NCBI RefSeq assembly: GCF_026625805.1
Contig: NZ_CP113064.1
Coordinates: forward strand, 2,046,001 to 2,110,000
DNA length: 64,000 bases
Reading direction: 5' to 3'
Source of the DNA: Brevundimonas sp. SL130
Lineage (GTDB): Bacteria; Pseudomonadota; Alphaproteobacteria; Caulobacterales; Caulobacteraceae
This document shows, piece by piece, positions 26,827-35,841 of the stretch. How positions within the stretch are numbered: position 1 is the first letter of the stretch; every line of letters begins with the position of its first letter. The notes beneath the pieces were generated by a model. The model searched no databases, was not told the DNA's origin, and saw only the letters and a program-made list of their open reading frames with translations. The position numbers were made by a program, and so were the translations under genes.

Positions 26827-28347
26827 TCAGGCGGCTGACGCTGGCGGCGGTGCGGTCAGCCCAGCCTGAATCAGATACTGATCATGAAGCGGCATGGCGG
26901 TGGCGCGCTCGAGAACGGCCTGCTGGATCTGTGTCAGGGTCGACTCCAGCTGAGCGAAATCCCGCTGGTCGGCGACGGGATGATAGCCCTCAGGCGTCAT
27001 CCCCATCCCCATCAGCACCGCAAGCCAGTTGGCTTCCTTGAACAGTTCCTGATGCCGCGCGAGCACCTCGCCGCGCGAGGCGAACAGGTCGAAGCGCGCC
27101 TGAAGCGAGTCCGGCACGGCCATGTCGCGGCAGTGGCGCCAGAAGGGCGTGTCGTCCCGCTCGGTCAGCTTGTAGTGGGCGATCAGGAAGTCACGGATGA
27201 CTTCATAGTCTTCAGCCATTTCACGGCTGTATTTCTCGGCCAGCCGCGGTTCGCTGCGGCGCTGTGGGAAATGGGCCAGCAGCTTAGCCACGCCGGCCTG
27301 GATCAGGTGGATGCTGGTGGATTCCAGCGGCTCCAGAAACCCGCTGGAGAGGCCCAAGGCGACGACGTTTCGATCCCAACTCTTGATACGACGGCCGGCG
27401 GTGAAACGCAGGACGCGTGGATCCCCCAAGGGCTGGCCGTCCAACCGCTCCATCAGGCGCGCGCTGGCCTCGTCCTCGGATAGAAACGCACTGCTGAACA
27501 CATAGCCGTTGCCGGTGCGATGCTGCAGCGGGATGCGCCACTGCCAACCGGCCTCACGCGCCGTGGCCCGCGTATAGGGCGTCATGTCCGACACTCTGGC
27601 GCACGGGACCGCGACGGCCCGGTCCGTCGGCAGCCACGGGGTCCAATCCTCGTAGGCGGCGCCCAGGGTTTCCCCGATCAGGAGGGCGCGGAAGCCTGAG
27701 CAATCGACGAAGAAGTCGCCATCGACAATCCGGCCGTCATCGAGCACCAGAGCGTCGACGTCGCCCGTCTCGCCGTGCCGGCGAACCTCGACGATCCGCC
27801 CCTCTTCGCGAACCACGCCCCTTTCCTCGGAATAGCGGCGCAGGAAGGCGGCGAACAGGCCGGCGTCGAACTGGTAGGCGTAGTTGACCGGGGGCAGTCG
27901 GCGCGGCCGCTCGTCGGCGACCCGCATGAAGCGATTTCGACCCGCCGCCTGGGTTTCGGCGCTGAACAGATCGTGGCCGCCTCCACCGCCGTTCGCCTTC
28001 CACCTCAGCCAGAAATGCTGGAAGGGTATGCCTTCCATATCGACGCCATAATGGCCGAACGGATGGAAATAGCTGTGGCCCAGCCGGCGCCAGTCGGCGA
28101 ACTCGATCCCCAGTTTGAAGGTCGCCTGGGTGGCGCGGATGAAGTCATCCTCCTTGATGCCCAGGATGCGATTGAACAGCAGGATCATCGGAATAGTGGC
28201 TTCACCCACCCCGACCGTGCCGATCTGATCCGACTCGATCACGACGATCTGCCGATCTCGAGTCCCCAAGGTCTTGGCCATCGCGGACGCGGCCATCCAC
28301 CCGGCGGTTCCTCCGCCGACGACGACGATCTTCTTGATCTCGCTCAT
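26827..28347 (-). CDS. Flavin-dependent tryptophan-halogenase-family protein (third of three)
   Basis: A 506-residue FAD enzyme of the PrnA/RebH family. The FAD motif GGGTAGWMAASAM is at the start, VGVGEATIP near 52, the catalytic Lys in ATQATFKLGIEFADW near 84, the halogenase motif WQWRIPLQHRTGNGYVFSS near 260 and the catalytic Glu in EPLESTSIHLIQ near 330. All residues expected for halogenation are present. Its ATG overlaps the previous stop (ATGA), so I use this start rather than one eight codons upstream. Relatives from Brevundimonas (BrvH-type) accept indole-like substrates in vitro; the physiological substrate near TonB receptors is not known. Needs FADH2 from a reductase, and none is encoded here. 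Confidence 0.85.
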   Translation of the reverse strand: MSEIKKIVVVGGGTAGWMAASAMAKTLGTRDRQIVVIESDQIGTVGVGEATIPMILLFNRILGIKEDDFIRATQATFKLGIEFADWRRLGHSYFHPFGHYGVDMEGIPFQHFWLRWKANGGGGGHDLFSAETQAAGRNRFMRVADERPRRLPPVNYAYQFDAGLFAAFLRRYSEERGVVREEGRIVEVRRHGETGDVDALVLDDGRIVDGDFFVDCSGFRALLIGETLGAAYEDWTPWLPTDRAVAVPCARVSDMTPYTRATAREAGWQWRIPLQHRTGNGYVFSSAFLSEDEASARLMERLDGQPLGDPRVLRFTAGRRIKSWDRNVVALGLSSGFLEPLESTSIHLIQAGVAKLLAHFPQRRSEPRLAEKYSREMAEDYEVIRDFLIAHYKLTERDDTPFWRHCRDMAVPDSLQARFDLFASRGEVLARHQELFKEANWLAVLMGMGMTPEGYHPVADQRDFAQLESTLTQIQQAVLERATAMPLHDQYLIQAGLTAPPPASAA

Positions 28348-29804
28348 GCCGCGCCCCTGGATGATCGCCACGCCTCAACCGACGGCAAACCCGCCGCCTC
28401 CGCCACATTCCGCTGAATGACGCCAAACAGCCGGCGCCTCTCGACAGCGTCATCAAGAGACTCGGCGGCTGGGTTGGGGTCGGTGGGGATCAGGCCGTGT
28501 CCCAGCAACATCATGCGCCAGTCATCAGCCTGAAAAACCTCGTCTTCGAAAGGCGGCAATGCGCCGCGCACGGCGAATAGATCCAGACGCGCCTGTAGTG
28601 ACGACGGGATCGGCGCATTCGCAGCCTGACGCCACTTCGGCTCGCTACGGTTCGACAGCCGATAGTGGGCGGCCTGGTAGTCACGAACCGCCTCGGCATG
28701 TCGCCGCACTGCCGAATTGAACAGACGCGCCTCGCCGGCCATGTCCTGACCGAGCGGGAAATTGGCGATCAGATGGGTCAGCCCGATTTGCAGCCCCAGC
28801 AGCCACCCGCCCTCCAGGACATCGGTCCTGAGCGCCGATCGCCCCAAGGAAACGCAGTTTCCGACCCAGCCGTCTCGCATCCCAGGGCTGGCGGGCGCGG
28901 ACCCGCCCGAAGCCGTGACCGGCCCGCCGAGAACCGCCTCAAGCTCCATTCTGGCGACCTCGCCAGAGATTTGATCGTCCAAGACCGCCGCTATGACGCG
29001 TCGGTCCGCCAAGTCCAGAACAGCGGCCCAACCGCTTGAGAGGGCGACATTTTCCGTCAAGGCTTCAAGCTGATGCGGTCGGCTCGCGGTGAAATAGCCA
29101 AGCTTTCGGAAAGGGAAGCAGGCAGACCAATCTTCCCAGGATCCAATGAGGCCGAGGCGCGCATCTTCCCCGGTCGCATCAATGTACAGATCCGCCCTCA
29201 CCCGGCCGTCGGCAATATCCAGACCCTCTAGGCCGCCCTCATTGCGATGGACGGCGAGCGATTCCACGGCGCGCAGCGTCACCCCCGCCGCCAAGGCCTT
29301 GCGCTGAATCAGATCGACGTAAGCAGCGCCATCGAGACGATAGCCATAATCCGCGCCCTTCCATTCTCCCTGAATCGGCGGGGCCCGGCGCTTGGCCGCC
29401 GCAACGCCGGCCGGGCTGAAGTCGCCGAAGCCGGCGGTCATGCCCAGGGCCCGCGCGCGCAGCCAGTGCTGGATGAAGTCGAGGTGCGACCCGCCGTCGC
29501 CGACGCTGGCGTAGGCCCGCACGAACGGCGGCTGATCCAGGTTCCAACCCGTGAACCTTTGTCCAACGACGGGCACGGCCCCGCACTGGGTCACCAGGGT
29601 TTGTTCATCCACGCCCAGCAGGCGATGAAGCGCCCGCAGGGCTGGCAGAGCGTCCAGCACTATGGGGGTGGGATCAGTCGGCGTCTGCAACACCTCGATC
29701 GCAACCCCCAACGGCCCTACAGCCCGCGCCAGGGCCAAGGCCGTCAGCCAGGCATCGACGCCTGACCCGACGATCACCACGTGCGAGATAGGCGCGCCCT
29801 TCAT
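28344..29804 (-). CDS. Degenerate halogenase-family flavoprotein, catalytic motifs lost
   Basis: A 486-residue homologue of its two neighbours that keeps overall length and C-terminal architecture but not the active site. The FAD loop is altered (VIVGSGVDAWLTALALARA), VGEATIP is missing, the segment around the catalytic lysine reads TQCGAVPVVGQRF with no lysine, and neither WxWxIP nor PLES is present. It overlaps both neighbours by ATGA, so it is translated in a fixed ratio to them. The reading frame is intact over its whole length, arguing against a dying pseudogene. A role as partner or scaffold of the active copies is a reasonable inference. Confidence 0.78.
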   Translation of the reverse strand: MKGAPISHVVIVGSGVDAWLTALALARAVGPLGVAIEVLQTPTDPTPIVLDALPALRALHRLLGVDEQTLVTQCGAVPVVGQRFTGWNLDQPPFVRAYASVGDGGSHLDFIQHWLRARALGMTAGFGDFSPAGVAAAKRRAPPIQGEWKGADYGYRLDGAAYVDLIQRKALAAGVTLRAVESLAVHRNEGGLEGLDIADGRVRADLYIDATGEDARLGLIGSWEDWSACFPFRKLGYFTASRPHQLEALTENVALSSGWAAVLDLADRRVIAAVLDDQISGEVARMELEAVLGGPVTASGGSAPASPGMRDGWVGNCVSLGRSALRTDVLEGGWLLGLQIGLTHLIANFPLGQDMAGEARLFNSAVRRHAEAVRDYQAAHYRLSNRSEPKWRQAANAPIPSSLQARLDLFAVRGALPPFEDEVFQADDWRMMLLGHGLIPTDPNPAAESLDDAVERRRLFGVIQRNVAEAAGLPSVEAWRSSRGAA

Positions 29805-31327
29805 GCGGCGCGCGCCAGGGCGTTGCGCGCAACATAGTCGGCGTGGAACGGCATGGCCGCGACCCTCGCCACCAGTCGCGCGCGCTCATCCTGCAAGCCC
29901 GAGATGACCTGCGCCAACGGCATATGATCCGCGAGACGATCATAGGCCTGAGGCGGGGCTCCCTGCCCCGTCATCACCGAAATCCAGCTCGGCGCTGCGA
30001 ACAAGCCGTTGCGATAAGACGGCGCATGGCCGCGGCTTTGGAACAGGGCCGCCGTCTCACGCAGGCTGGCGGGCGGTTCTGTTTCGCGACGCTCACGCCA
30101 GAAGGGCTCCGGGCGGTCATTGAGCCAGTAGTGCAAGATCAGGAAATCGCGGACACGATCATACTCCAGATCAATGGCCGAGTTGAAGGCGTCGCGCAGA
30201 ACCGCGTGGCCATTGGCGGCGCCGGGCCAGAACTTGACCAGGTTGGTCACTGCCGCCTGGATCAGATAAATGCTGGTGGATTCCAGCGGTTCGAGGAAGC
30301 CGCTTGAGAGCCCGACGGCCACGCAGTTGCCCAGCCAGGATGCGCGGCGGCGTCCAGAACGAAACCGCAGGAAGCGAGGCTCCGCCAGGACCTCCCCGTC
30401 CACGCCCGCCAACAAGGCGGCCGCCGCCTCGTCATCCGATATGTGGGCGCTGGAATAGACATGGCCGTTGCCGGTGCGATGCTGCAGCGGAATACGCCAC
30501 AGCCACCCCGCGCTGGATGCGGTTGATCGCGTGAAGGGCGTGAACGCTTCAGAGCGGGCCGTCGGAACCGCCACGGCGCGGTCGCAGGGCAGCCAATGGC
30601 TCCAGTCTTCCCAGGCGTCGCCGGGCTGTTCGCCGATGGCGAGGGCGCGAAACCCGCTACAGTCGATAAACAGATCGCCCTCGATACGTTCGCCGGAGAC
30701 CAGCCGAAGGGCGGCGATATGATCGCCGGTTCGCTCGACCGCCTCGACCCGCCCCTCCGTCCGCAGTAGCCCCCGACCCTCGGCGACATCCCTGAGGAAG
30801 CGGGCATAGAGGCCAGCGTCGAAATGATAGGCGTAGCTGTAGGTGGACTCGACGCGGCTGTCGTCGAGCGACGGCGGCTCGAACCGGTTCTGCCGACAGG
30901 CTTCGATCGAATAGGCGTAGTCGTCAATCGGCCCCACGGGCGCGCCGGCCAACCGGGCCCTGGTCCACTGGTGATGAAACGCCGCCCCGCCGAGCGGACG
31001 ACCGTGCGCGCCAAATGGATGGACGTATCGGGATCCGATACGACCCCAGTCGACGAACTCAATTCCGAGTTTGTAGGTCCCCTGGGTTGCGACCAGCATG
31101 TCGCGCTCGGCAATCCCGGCGAAGGCGTTGAATTCTCGAATGGCCGGCAAGGTGGCTTCGCCCACGCCGACGATGCCTATGTCGTCAGATTCGACCAGCC
31201 GCACCCGTACCTGCGCGGGATTGAATACGGCGGTCAGAGCGGCCGCAGTCATCCAGCCGGCCGTTCCACCGCCCAGAATGACGACAGTCCTAGGCTGCCC
31301 TTGTGCGGTCTTTCGCATGTCTTCCAT
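29801..31327 (-). CDS. Flavin-dependent tryptophan-halogenase-family protein (first of three)
   Basis: A 508-residue FAD enzyme of the PrnA/RebH family with complete motifs: VILGGGTAGWMTAAAL, VGVGEATLP near 60, Lys in ATQGTYKLGIEFVDW near 87, WLWRIPLQHRTGNGHVYSS near 268 and Glu in EPLESTSIYLIQ near 340. It follows the TonB receptor gene by about 48 bases, across a perfect stem-loop, and overlaps the next gene by ATGA. An in-frame ATG three codons later is an alternative start; neither has a strong ribosome site. It is similar to the third copy but clearly diverged. Confidence 0.85.
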   Translation of the reverse strand: MEDMRKTAQGQPRTVVILGGGTAGWMTAAALTAVFNPAQVRVRLVESDDIGIVGVGEATLPAIREFNAFAGIAERDMLVATQGTYKLGIEFVDWGRIGSRYVHPFGAHGRPLGGAAFHHQWTRARLAGAPVGPIDDYAYSIEACRQNRFEPPSLDDSRVESTYSYAYHFDAGLYARFLRDVAEGRGLLRTEGRVEAVERTGDHIAALRLVSGERIEGDLFIDCSGFRALAIGEQPGDAWEDWSHWLPCDRAVAVPTARSEAFTPFTRSTASSAGWLWRIPLQHRTGNGHVYSSAHISDDEAAAALLAGVDGEVLAEPRFLRFRSGRRRASWLGNCVAVGLSSGFLEPLESTSIYLIQAAVTNLVKFWPGAANGHAVLRDAFNSAIDLEYDRVRDFLILHYWLNDRPEPFWRERRETEPPASLRETAALFQSRGHAPSYRNGLFAAPSWISVMTGQGAPPQAYDRLADHMPLAQVISGLQDERARLVARVAAMPFHADYVARNALARAA

Positions 31328-31340
31328 CGGGCAAGGAAGG

Positions 31341-31365
31341 ACGCGCCCCGCCAGGCGGGGCGCGT
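31341..31365 (-). terminator. Perfect GC-rich stem-loop between TonB receptor and halogenase genes
   Basis: ACGCGCCCCGCC and GGCGGGGCGCGT pair over 12 bp around a single base, 11 bases after the receptor stop, with no U-run. It could be a partial terminator or 3'-end stabiliser giving more receptor than halogenase mRNA. Confidence 0.55.
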
Positions 31366-31375
31366 CGGATGTCGA

Positions 31376-34300
31376 TCAGTAGCGCAGGCGCAGGGTGACC
31401 ATGAAACGACGATCGGTGCGGTTCCAGGAGTAATCCTTAAGCAGCCCGCCCTCCTCGGCATCCGTCACCTGCTGTTTCAGCACGGATTCCGTGTCCAACA
31501 GATTGGACGCCTGGAGGTTCACTTCGGCGTGGTCGTTGATCTTGTAGCGCAGAGACGCGTCAAGATAGCCGGCCGCCTCTTGCCAGATCGGCAAGCCGAT
31601 GCAGCAGTCCACCGCAGACAACAGGAATTCCGAGCGCCAGTTATAGGCCACACGCGCGGCCCAAGGGCCCTTTTCATAGAGGCCAACCAGGTTGAAGGAA
31701 TATTTCGACAGGCCCTCCAGACTATCCGTGGTGATACTGTCCGAGGCTTGGCTGACGCCGTTGCCGGACGTGTTCGAGCCGCCGCCGCTCGACACGTTTG
31801 TCAGGTTCGAGTTCGAGATGCCGGAGTTCTCGACATAGGTGAAGTTGGCCTGCACGCCGAGACCGTCAAACGGCGAAGGCAATGAGGGGAAGAAGCTCTG
31901 GAAGGCGACTTCCGCACCATGCAGCGAGGCCCCGTCGCCATTGACAGGCCCCCGAACCTGAACGTCGCGTGTGACGCCGTCGATCGTGATCGACTGATCA
32001 TAGGTTCCATACTGAATGTAGTCGTTGAACTTCTTGTAGAAGAGCGCCAGCGAGAAGGAGCCGGTGTCAGCGAAGTAATTTTCCAGCGTCAGGTCGAACT
32101 GATCGGCGGTGATGGGCTTGAGGTAGGGGTTGTAGGCCTCCGCCGTATAGCGCGGCGTGACGCCCACGATGTTTCCGGAAGCATCCTTCACCCACCGTTC
32201 GTCGTTGGGGTCGTCGGTGCTGGGCAGGCTGATCCCCACCTGCAGATAGTTCTTCAGATAGCCGATGTCCGGACGGGACATGGCGCGCGAAGCGGCGAAC
32301 CGCATCAGCCAAGTGTCGGTCAGATCCACACGGAGATTGAAGCTCGGCAGGAAATTCTTGTGCTTGACCGAAGCGACACGAGCCTCCGCCAGACCGTCCG
32401 AAAAGGCGATATCGTCTGCACTAATGTAGCAGCCGATGGTCTGCGGCACGACGGGCGTGGTCGATCCCGGCGGGGCTGTGTTCGCGCGGCAATCCAGGGA
32501 GGTCGAACGCAGCAGGTCGGCATGGATCAGGTAGCCGTCGCTGGAGTCCTTGGTCTCCACATAGCGGGCGCCGATATTGCCGGAGATGCGATAGCCGCCG
32601 ATCCGGGTGTCCGGGCCGCCGAACTTCAGCATGGCATAGACGGCGGCGGTCTCTTCCTTGATTTCGGCGATCTCCTGCGGGAGATAGCAGCCGTCCACCT
32701 CACCGGCGCGGCGACAGACCGGTGTCCACCGCGAAGATCCCACGCCGACGCTGTCATAGGCGAAGGCGTTAGATAAGGCCTCATGGCTTTCCAGGAAGTC
32801 CCAGCTTGTGAAGGAATAGGGGCCGCCAGAAACCAGACCGCCGAAAATCTCCGGGAAGTCCTGAACTGAAGCTAGGCCTGCATCCCAGCCGGCGAAGGTC
32901 GTATTGGGCGTGGAGGCGTTGCAATCACCGTTCACGCTGGCGCCGCCCGTGGTGCTGTCCACATTGTACCATGCGGAGTTCGTGCTCGTGGCGTCAAAGC
33001 TGTCACAACCCCAGGCATTGGCGACGCCGCCCCAGTTGTAAGCGCTCCACCGTACCGTTTGCTCGCGATCAGCGTAGCGAACGCCAGCTTTCAGACTGTC
33101 CAGCCAACCGCCTTCATCGAACTTGTATTCCATGTCGCCGCGGACCGCCAGTTGATTGCCTTCGCTATCTTCGGTGTGGTCATTGACGTTGTTGAAACGC
33201 CAGGCGTTGGGATTGGACAGGAAGCCGTCGGCATAATTGTTGTTCGTGCCGGGCGTGAGGGTCATCGTCGGATGCTCGCCGGTCGCGTCGATGGCGATGT
33301 TGGCATAGGCGATCTGGCTGACGTCCTGGTCGAGGTTGGTCACCGTCGCATTGACGTACTGAATATCAGCCATGAAGCTGAGACGGTCTGTCGCGTCCCA
33401 CCTCATGTTCAGCGACAGATCCTCCGTCATCTGCTCATTTCGATTGTAGCGCGTGATGGATTCGACCTCGCCGCCCCGCGTCTCCGGAGAGCAACCCGCC
33501 CAGCTGTAACAGGCGTTGATGATGGGGCTACCGTCGGAAGTGACGCCGATCCCTGCCCCGGCGGAAGCATTGTCGAGACCGGCCCAGCCGATCGGAGAGT
33601 TCAATACGCCAGTTTCGAAATTACCTTCGTCATCAAAGGTAAAGGTGCTGCCCGGCGCTGCGGCCAAGGTGGTGGCGTAGTTGGCGTCGGTGATCACATA
33701 ATCCGTCGGCTGGCCGTACAGGGTGAAGGCGCTGCCTTTGATGGCCTGCTCATGCCAGACGTTCTCATAGGTCGAGCGGTTGTATTGCAGCGTCGCTTGG
33801 AAGCGACCGGAATTGTCGCGATACTGGACGGCCCCCGCTAAGCCTTGCCGGGTCCGGTCAAACTCCGTACGGCCCACCCGATACCAGGACGGGATGTATT
33901 TCGTGCCGCCGCCGAGAGCGGTGACATTCTCGAATACGCCCATCCGTCCGTATTGGGCGCTTTCCGACACACTGCTCAGCTCGGAATAGGCCAGGTTGGC
34001 CATGACGCCGAACTCGCCGATCGATGTCTGGAACCGGTCGCTGAAGATGGCCGAGACTTCCGGCGTGATCTCTTCGGCCAGGCTGCCATAGTTGCCGGTG
34101 ACGGTCAGGGCCGCCTGACGGCCGGACACATCGAACGGAAGGCGGGTGCGCAGATTGATGGTGCCTGCAATGCCGCCTTCGATCAGTTCCGCAGTCTGGT
34201 TCTTGTAGGTGTCGACGCCTGACATCAACTCGGGCGACACGTCGCCCCAGCTCAGCCCGCGTGACGAATTGGCGCTGAAGGTGTCGCGGCCATTGAACTC

Positions 34301-34699
34301 GGAACGCACCTGCGAAAGCCCCCGGACGAGCACGCCGGAGGGCTCGTTGGAGAAGTGGGTGGTGTCAGACGTCGCGGCGTAGCGATTGACGGTCACGCCG
34401 GCGACCCGCTGCAAGGCCTCCGCCACCGACTTGTCCGGGAAAGAGCCGATGTCTGTGGCGGTGATGGAATCGACCACGGTGTCGGCGTCGCGCTTGATCC
34501 GCTGGGCCGAGCGCAGGGCGCCGCGAATGCCGGTGACCACGACCTCATCGACGACGGCCGCGTCATCGGTTTGGGCGGGCGGGGCTTCGCTCTGGGCGAA
34601 GGCGGACGTCGGAGCGCCCAAGGTAAGGACAAAGCCGACGGCGATCGCCGAAGTGCCCGCCATCAAAGCCGCAGTCCGTGAAGAACGCGAATTAGTCAT
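31376..34699 (-). CDS. TonB-dependent receptor, large outer-membrane glycan-type transporter
   Basis: An 1107-residue outer-membrane receptor. Signal peptide at residues 1-35 (cleavage after AFA), TonB-box-like DEVVVTGIRGALRSAQ near 51, then the plug domain (DTVVDSITATDIGSFPDKSVAEAL, GVTVNRY, VLVRGL, IEGGIAGTINLRTR) and a 22-stranded barrel ending in the typical aromatic FMVTLRLRY. Receptors of this length in Caulobacterales and Xanthomonads commonly import oligosaccharides. It heads an operon with three halogenase-family genes and a mannanase, so manno-oligosaccharides are a likely ligand, though aromatic glycan-linked compounds are possible. The barrel contains several Cys pairs in extracellular loops. 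Confidence 0.92.
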   Translation of the reverse strand: MTNSRSSRTAALMAGTSAIAVGFVLTLGAPTSAFAQSEAPPAQTDDAAVVDEVVVTGIRGALRSAQRIKRDADTVVDSITATDIGSFPDKSVAEALQRVAGVTVNRYAATSDTTHFSNEPSGVLVRGLSQVRSEFNGRDTFSANSSRGLSWGDVSPELMSGVDTYKNQTAELIEGGIAGTINLRTRLPFDVSGRQAALTVTGNYGSLAEEITPEVSAIFSDRFQTSIGEFGVMANLAYSELSSVSESAQYGRMGVFENVTALGGGTKYIPSWYRVGRTEFDRTRQGLAGAVQYRDNSGRFQATLQYNRSTYENVWHEQAIKGSAFTLYGQPTDYVITDANYATTLAAAPGSTFTFDDEGNFETGVLNSPIGWAGLDNASAGAGIGVTSDGSPIINACYSWAGCSPETRGGEVESITRYNRNEQMTEDLSLNMRWDATDRLSFMADIQYVNATVTNLDQDVSQIAYANIAIDATGEHPTMTLTPGTNNNYADGFLSNPNAWRFNNVNDHTEDSEGNQLAVRGDMEYKFDEGGWLDSLKAGVRYADREQTVRWSAYNWGGVANAWGCDSFDATSTNSAWYNVDSTTGGASVNGDCNASTPNTTFAGWDAGLASVQDFPEIFGGLVSGGPYSFTSWDFLESHEALSNAFAYDSVGVGSSRWTPVCRRAGEVDGCYLPQEIAEIKEETAAVYAMLKFGGPDTRIGGYRISGNIGARYVETKDSSDGYLIHADLLRSTSLDCRANTAPPGSTTPVVPQTIGCYISADDIAFSDGLAEARVASVKHKNFLPSFNLRVDLTDTWLMRFAASRAMSRPDIGYLKNYLQVGISLPSTDDPNDERWVKDASGNIVGVTPRYTAEAYNPYLKPITADQFDLTLENYFADTGSFSLALFYKKFNDYIQYGTYDQSITIDGVTRDVQVRGPVNGDGASLHGAEVAFQSFFPSLPSPFDGLGVQANFTYVENSGISNSNLTNVSSGGGSNTSGNGVSQASDSITTDSLEGLSKYSFNLVGLYEKGPWAARVAYNWRSEFLLSAVDCCIGLPIWQEAAGYLDASLRYKINDHAEVNLQASNLLDTESVLKQQVTDAEEGGLLKDYSWNRTDRRFMVTLRLRY

Positions 34700-34985
34700 T
34701 ATTCAGCCATCGCGCCTAGGCGCGCCCCCTGCCGGGCCGAACCGTTGCGGGATCGACCTCTGTTTCCAAACCTAGGGTGCGATCAAGCAGATGCCCGCTC
34801 TCGCCGCCCCTCCCGTCTAACTGCGGGATTGCACGCCCGACATTAGCTCGAGACATTTCGAAAACGCCAGCCTTAAATGAAGTCTTTTTTTCTATTCGCC
34901 TCAGGCACGACCTTGCGCCTTGGCTTAAGGAAGCGGCATCAAGGAACAAGCAGGCCCGCTGGCGGCCTTAAAGGGAGATCCGATC
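34700..34985. promoter_or_regulatory. Divergent control region, TonB receptor operon / polysaccharide deacetylase
   Basis: No gene is supported. A 14-bp perfect palindrome CGCGCCTAGGCGCG (34711-34724) lies 11 bases before the receptor ATG, where a bound protein or RNA hairpin would affect translation initiation. An AT-rich tract with a run of seven T (about 34880-34890) may mark promoter elements. GGGAGA precedes the deacetylase ATG. Confidence 0.4.
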
Positions 34986-35798
34986 ATGGCGTTTGGCGCG
35001 CGCATTCTCGCCGTTCTGGCGGTCGCCGTTGCGGTATTCACGCCTACGGCTTCCTTCGCGCGCCCGCCTGGAACCAAGGCTATAGTTGTTCTGACGTATG
35101 ACGACGCCCTGCCCTCTCAGTTGAGCATCGCCGTGCCGGCGCTCAACGCCGCAGGCCTGCCTGGCGTCTTCTTCTTGAGCAATCTCAAGCCTGAGGCCGT
35201 GGAGTCCTGGCGAACTGTGGCTGCGGATGGACATGAACTGGCCAATCACACCCTATTCCACCCTTGCCTGTCGGCGACCTTCCCGGCGGATCCGCGCAAT
35301 ACCCTGGAGGCCTACACGCCTCACAGCCTCCTCCAGGAGATCGCCCAGGCCAATACCTTGTTGACCGCCATCGACGGCAAGATGCGCCACGGCTACGCCA
35401 TGACTTGCGGTCAGACCGTGGCCGGCGGCCAGGACTATATCGAGCCGCTGCGCCAATCCGGCTTGGTCACCTATGCACGCAGCGTGTCGGCGAGCTCGGA
35501 CGATCTGCGCCGCGATATATCAAGCCTGGATCGGATGAATGTGCCTGCCGCCGGCTTCGCGGAAGACGCGACCGCCCAAGACCTGATCGCATTCGCCGAA
35601 CAAGCCCGCGCAGGCGGCGGAATGGCGGTCTTTCTATTCCATGGCGTCGGGGGCGATCATATCGCCGTCAGCGAGGCCGCGCATGCGGAGCTGCTGGCCT
35701 GGCTCGCGGCGCACCGCGACACGATCTGGACGACCACTCTTCAAGAGGCTTTCGATTGGATCGACGCCACAAGTGTTGGATCGGCAGCTTCGAGATAG
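34986..35798 (+). CDS. Polysaccharide deacetylase-family protein (CE4/NodB-like)
   Basis: A 270-residue exported protein, signal peptide at residues 1-25 (cleavage after SFA). The NodB-type domain starts with VLTYDDALPSQLS (metal-binding Asp-Asp, in place of the usual TFDDG) and continues to HELANHTLFHPC near 85-95, the His-x3-His zinc site. MAVFLFHGVGGDHIAVS near 220 is the C-terminal motif with a conserved His. It probably removes acetyl groups from a polysaccharide in the periplasm, in keeping with the glycan genes upstream. It is divergent from the TonB receptor operon; an IS630 element has inserted 30 bases downstream without touching the gene. Confidence 0.82.
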   Translation: MAFGARILAVLAVAVAVFTPTASFARPPGTKAIVVLTYDDALPSQLSIAVPALNAAGLPGVFFLSNLKPEAVESWRTVAADGHELANHTLFHPCLSATFPADPRNTLEAYTPHSLLQEIAQANTLLTAIDGKMRHGYAMTCGQTVAGGQDYIEPLRQSGLVTYARSVSASSDDLRRDISSLDRMNVPAAGFAEDATAQDLIAFAEQARAGGGMAVFLFHGVGGDHIAVSEAAHAELLAWLAAHRDTIWTTTLQEAFDWIDATSVGSAASR

Positions 35799-35841
35799 GT
35801 CGGCTCACTCGCGCACAGGCGCGCTCTAGAGCGTGATTCCT

